DNA of 64,000 nucleotides from positions 124,001-188,000 of the forward strand of contig WHVA01000039.1 of the NCBI GenBank assembly GCA_015179125.1, given 5' to 3'. This document shows positions 59,896 through 64,000 of the stretch, one piece after another. Each line of letters begins with the position of its first letter. Positions within the stretch are counted from its first letter, which is position 1. Under the pieces are notes generated by a model. That model saw nothing but the letters and a program-made list of their open reading frames with translations. It did not search any database and was not told where the DNA came from. Made by a program: the position numbers and the translations under genes. Source of the stretch: Gautieria morchelliformis. Taxonomy: Eukaryota; Basidiomycota; Agaricomycetes; Gomphales; Gomphaceae.

Positions 59896-60662
59896 TCAAC
59901 AAAATTCGGCTTGTAAGGTCTCCCAGTTCATACGACCTGTAAAGTCTAGAATGTGAGCATTATTTGACACAAAGGGTAGACCAGAGGCCCGATTTATAGC
60001 ACTGGCCTTGGGTGCTAAGCTAACGATCTTACTCCATCCCCTCATTCTCAAATCGGCACTCACAACACCTCCTATTCGGGTCCCTAACATCTCTCGCTTA
60101 TTATTGAGGAGTACAGCGGCATTATCATCAAACCTAACGAAAGACTGAGTGTCAGAGTACGCTTGATTGAAGTCGTCTTGATGTACTGAAGAGACGTCAC
60201 AAGAGACTGACAACGTACCTGATGAATCTTCCATCCGGCCGTCTGACTGGCTTCTTAGTCCGAACTACCACCGCTCGTCGTACATCACCACGTCGCACTT
60301 TTATAGCATTACTTGCGTAACGGAATAGATCAGCATCGGATGAGGATGACAATAACGCGGATGAGAAGATGGCTCCGTCGGACATCGTGGCTTGTCTGGT
60401 TCTAGCACACGTCCTGCCATCATCAGAGACATACTCTCACCTGCTAGAATTTGATGCTGGGACAGGACGTGCTCGGTTTACTACCACGACGATTTCATCC
60501 CCCACGCTCGCGAATCCATTGTTCACCTTATGCTTCAACACATTGACACACTCAGCTATCAAAGCACCCGTGTTGTCGATTACCTAAGGGAAGGCAAGAA
60601 TCAGATCAGGACAGGAGCGAATGTGTTGTACCCACATTGAGGGTTCCCTTCAGACCTATCAT
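59896..60662 (-). CDS. MRPL38: Mitochondrial ribosomal protein uL14m
   Basis: Four minus-strand exons: 60662-60636, 60583-60441, 60311-60219 and 60133-59896, giving 166 aa. uL14 is a core protein of the large ribosomal subunit, here of the mitochondrial type. Family words: [87 protein letters not shown] and [12 protein letters not shown]. The very short first exon (27 nt) is supported by the exact MIGLK start of the family. Introns are 52, 129 and 85 bp. After SLAPK, where uL14 proteins normally end, the frame runs on for about 35 residues; this is an extension, a lost stop, or an unseen intron. The start codon is confident. This is the clearest conserved housekeeping gene in the window. Confidence 0.9.
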
Positions 60663-60949
60663 GACAAGGAAAAGAGAGTTGTTTCACGTGATGCGTGACG
60701 CAATGTCACACCTTCTAGTGTTGAAACTAGAGACCGGCGTTGCCGGTGCAGCCCTTGTCGCAGGAGATTCAAAACTATATTTTTCAGGTTTAAATCTAAC
60801 ACGACGTCTATTTGGAACGTACAATGACGATACAAAAAATAGTATTTTAAGATGGCGTTTGATGGCGTTTGAAGGCATAAGTATTGAAAGAAAGGGACAA
60901 TTGAACTCGCTTAAAATTTCAACTTAAACATCAACTCACCCATACTCTC

Positions 60950-61491
60950 GTTCACGCTCCAGTATTCTTTCTCGTTGACCAATGCCTTCACTCTGCAGAT
61001 TGACCTTCTCCATAAGCAAGGCATTCACCTGCTCAAGTTGCATCCTGTTCTTGTCCGAAAGGTCACGAATTTGTTTCCGCAGCTTTTCCATGTCTGACTC
61101 AAGGCCAAGCTTGTCGTCGTTGACGGATTCTCGCAGTGTAGGGGATTTCAAGTTGATCATTGACAAGATTGACTAAAATTCACTCAGTTTAGTCCCTGAT
61201 GTTAGCAGGCGTGCAGCTCACGGTCGGACTTGGCGATAGTAAGTTCCTTATTCTGATTCTCGAACTTCGTCTCCAGCTCCACGTGTTCTTTTTTTCAGAG
61301 CGTCCAGAGCATTGACGGTTTCATTCAACCGCTGACGCAATGCAATCGCTGCTTCAGCCCTGGAAAAACATTAGGAACTCACGGTGATGGATCGGTAAGG
61401 AGGTTTACTGACCCGTCACTTAAAGCTCAGAAGACCATGTATGTAGGAATTCGTCTATCCGCGACAACGACCGTATTCCGTTCGGATCCAT
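60950..61491 (-). pseudogene. 5' fragment of a coiled-coil protein gene
   Basis: On the minus strand an ATG at 61491 opens MDPNGIRSLSRIDEFLHTW. Downstream exons read AAIALRQRLNETVNALDALK, EHVELETKFENQNKELTIAK (about 61360-61222) and VNDDKLGLESDMEKLRKQ, KNRMQLEQVNALLMEKVNLQ, GIGQRERILERERE (about 61130-60957), a heptad-rich coiled coil. Exon 1 ends at an in-frame TAA before any donor, a run of seven A's (61289-61295 on the other strand) shifts the frame, and a second shift lies near 61150. After the donor at 60950 no further exon is found before uL14m. The partner function is unknown; the wording faintly recalls Hook-type dynein adaptors. Confidence 0.6.
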
Positions 61492-63157
61492 GAGCGCGAG
61501 AAAGGAACGGAAGGAAAAAGGTCACATCCCAGGACACTGCCAACGCAGCATAAACCTAAAAGGCATAATTAACGAATACAACGTACACTGGAAAAGCCCC
61601 CCTGCGTGCCCACCCAACCATTCAAATCAGGCCCATCATACGCAACCGGCAGCTGTTAGGAGAGCGAGCACAGGACAGGCAGGTGGAACGCTCGGGACGA
61701 GGGTAAAGTTTGGAAAAAGCGACGTCATACGCGACGTCAACTTTCAATCCACCCAACTACCGAATATAGGACGAGATAAGGCGGACACTGAAAACCGGCT
61801 GACAATTTACAAGGTACGTTTCCGGATAAGGCGCCCATTAGCAAATAGCAAAATTTTACTGTACGTGGCATAAAATTGCCCATACATAACAACAAATACA
61901 AAGAACCGTGAAGTGTTATCTATATCGCAGGAGGTTAGAAGCCCTTGTCTGCGACAAGGGAATTAGGTCACAAAGAACCGCGATCTATCGGGGCGCGACG
62001 ACTTTGAGATGATCCACATCATCCAGCTACGTCACGAACCGCGCGATATTCGCACCGAACTTACCAGCGTGGGTCCAGCTCGACTAGTACGTTCAAATCA
62101 ACACCCGCCGGCGTGCTTCCGGCCCGCTAGAACTAATCTCCTTTAAACCAAATCAATCATCATGAACTAAAGGACGTCTATAATAGGGTATCTATAACAG
62201 GGTACCGCACCCTCATACCCTCCGCACATACTTGCTCCATTACGAGTAAACGTCTACAGGTTCAAGCGCGGCATCTGTAGCACGAGACCCGTCGTGCTTG
62301 GCACCACAGTAACCATGCGTGCGCCCCCCTTCTGCTTCATACGGGCCTGGAGGGAAGGCAGGTAATTCCTGTGGGATGCTGTATCCTATTTACGTGGGCT
62401 CAGGCAGAGATCAGGTCGTAAGGCATGTGTCATGGTATGGACATGACGGGGCGCAGGGGAGGACGGTCGAGGGAGAGAGGGTTGGAATAGGATGAGGCGC
62501 GGTTGGACTTATATGCATCTGGTGCGGGCATACCAACTCGACACTTCTACACATTAGCAGTCACCTGCGGCCCTCCCGACCAGCTAGTAACTTGAACCGG
62601 TAGTCGCTCGACTACCCATAACAGTCAAGTCCAACCACACCTTTACGATAGACTATCGGGGTGAAGGAAACGCTCAGACTATGGATAATCCAACGGCTTG
62701 GGTGTTCGTTTGTGTTTGCATAACATTGGCTTCCGCATTAATTCATCCAGCGCCTATCTATGTTGCGATAAGCCACCAGTGTAGCCATAGGTTTGGTTTG
62801 ACTTCTTGGAAGTAGACTCACCGTTCTGAAATAGTCCACTTGCGGATACCGTAATGCAGTCAACATTTCCCAGCCGTGGCAATAAGCTCAGTTCGGCAAG
62901 GATCCTCGGATACGTCTTGATCACAGGCGAGCCCGAAGGAGTTTAGGAGCACCCTTGCCTTTCGCACCCCTAAGAAGCCCCGCCACAGCATGGGGATTAT
63001 TGTTGGCTAGAAGCGCTTCGGGATACCAGGGAACCATGGTGGGAAGAATCTCAAAAAGCTCCAGAGTCTTCCTTCCTTCGTGAATCTCCGATAAAAGCTG
63101 AGCCGGGGGCTTATCATGATGCCAGTATCTCCTCGTCCCCACATTCAACACTCTGGA
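61492..63157. other. No supported gene
   Basis: A 127-codon plus frame (61490-61873) overlaps the coiled-coil start on the other strand, and a 76-codon minus frame (63151-62921; PTMVPWYPEALLANNNPHAV) is open. Neither has a recognisable domain. Two close copies of CTATAAYAGGGTA lie near 62178-62202. Confidence 0.45.
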
Positions 63158-64000
63158 ATGTTTCAGTTTGTCCGAGTTATGCGCCTGGATTTTCTAGTTG
63201 TGGCAGTGTGTCTGATAGTAGCACTTCGATTTCTTCTTCGTCGGTCAATTCCCAGAGGTGAGTTCATTTATTCCACAACTCTGGGCTGGCGTTGTCCTAA
63301 CGCTGCTGTGGAGGTTTACGCCTCCCACCAGGTCCTCCAAGGAAGTTCCTCCTAGGGAATGTCTTGGACATGCCCACGCAGCAGGAGTGGGTGACCTTCT
63401 CACAATGGGCGAAGCAATACGGTATGTTTAGTGATACTCTATAAATGTCGCTCCCTTTGATCCCTCACGTCTTCAGGCGATCTTGTCTATCTTAACGTTC
63501 TTGGACAATCCATAGTGATAATCAGCTCTCCAGACATCGCTTATGAGTTGTTCGAAAAACGATCCTCAATTTATTCTGATCGATATAAATTTGAAATGGC
63601 CGCTGAGTTGTACGTGTGTGAAATGAATGTCGCGATTTTTCGTGATACTGAGCATGATGTAGGATGGGTTGGGATTGGCTTGTGACCTTCATGCCTTACG
63701 GGGAGAAATGGCGTCGGCACCGCCGGACCATTCATCAACATTTCCATCCTGACGCTGCGACAAGATATGAGCCTGTTCAACTTAGACATACACGGTCCGT
63801 ATTTCTTCATCTCTCCAAAGGTATACACATGTATTGAATGATAGGGAATTACTTACACAACTCTACGAGACGCCCGAGCAATTCGCTGAGCATGTCCGGC
63901 ATACTGCCGGCGCGATCATCATGGAGGTATCTAAAAGCTGTTTAATTCTTATTCCACTTTGTCATGGATTACTCAACTCGCCTTACAGGTTGTATATGGG
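63158..64000 (+). CDS. Cytochrome P450, N-terminal part, cut by window edge
   Basis: Six exons are visible: 63158-63257, 63332-63421, 63477-63609, 63663-63794, 63845-63926 and 63989 to the edge. All junctions are GT-AG and in phase, with no stop. The protein begins with a membrane anchor (LDFLVVAVCLIVALRFLL), then PRGPPRKFLLGNVLDMP, YGDLVYLNVLGQSIVIISS, YELFEKRSSIYSDRYKFEM, MGWDWLVTFMPYGEKWRRH (the C-helix W-R-R region that contacts haem propionates) and QFAEHVRHTAGAIIME. Catalytic signatures lie beyond the edge. It shares the exon layout start of the P450 at 52874 but is clearly a different paralogue. The start ATG at 63158 is the one directly before the anchor. Confidence 0.92.

Noticed and set aside
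61490-61873. 127-codon plus-strand frame
   Set aside because: It starts on top of the coiled-coil start codon on the other strand and has low-information composition.

Overview
The window looks like a repeat-rich stretch of a filamentous basidiomycete genome (probably Agaricomycetes). Host genes are cut by many 45-130 bp GT-AG introns. Recognisable host families are cytochrome P450s, an RTA1-type membrane protein, an MFS sugar porter, a GT17 glycosyltransferase and mitochondrial ribosomal protein uL14m. The repeats are fungal in type: Tad1-like LINEs with zinc-knuckle ORF1, Gypsy and Copia LTR fossils, hAT elements and a spliced Tc1/mariner-IS630 transposase. All gene models were read by eye from splice sites and protein motifs; no search was run.

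1-5.5 kb: a solo LTR with a perfect 5-bp target duplication, a hexanucleotide microsatellite inside a direct duplication, and a DNA transposon whose transposase (332 aa, 5 exons) appears intact. 5.7-10.8 kb: a WD40 relic, a large inverted duplication with arms of about 0.6-0.75 kb that carries a promoter and start codon, and a 7-exon gene of 661 aa built from similar exon modules with a Cys/His C-terminus. 14.0-15.5 kb: a GT17 gene with a 9-nt microexon and a one-base lesion in exon 1.

15.8-44.6 kb is a nest of transposons: a Tad-like LINE, a truncated Copia, a second LINE family (two copies, opposite strands), three groups of Gypsy fragments, solo LTRs and a non-autonomous hAT. Inside it lies a relic of a host purine-catabolism gene, allantoicase running straight into ureidoglycolate lyase, cut by a solo LTR and truncated at both ends by transposons.

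44.6-64 kb is gene-bearing again: a broken duplicate of a sugar transporter, an RTA1 gene (316 aa), a repeat region, a BED/hAT remnant holding another solo LTR, a MITE with 47-bp inverted repeats, a P450 (523 aa model with two damaged splice donors), the parent-like sugar transporter copy (3' truncated), uL14m, a broken coiled-coil gene start, and the first six exons of another P450 running off the right edge. Two short AT-rich inserts (0.55 kb in an LTR, 107 bp in the transporter copy) look like mitochondrial DNA.

The host genes do not form one pathway. P450s, a sugar porter and an RTA1 protein close together are typical of fungal accessory regions, but no biosynthetic core enzyme is visible.
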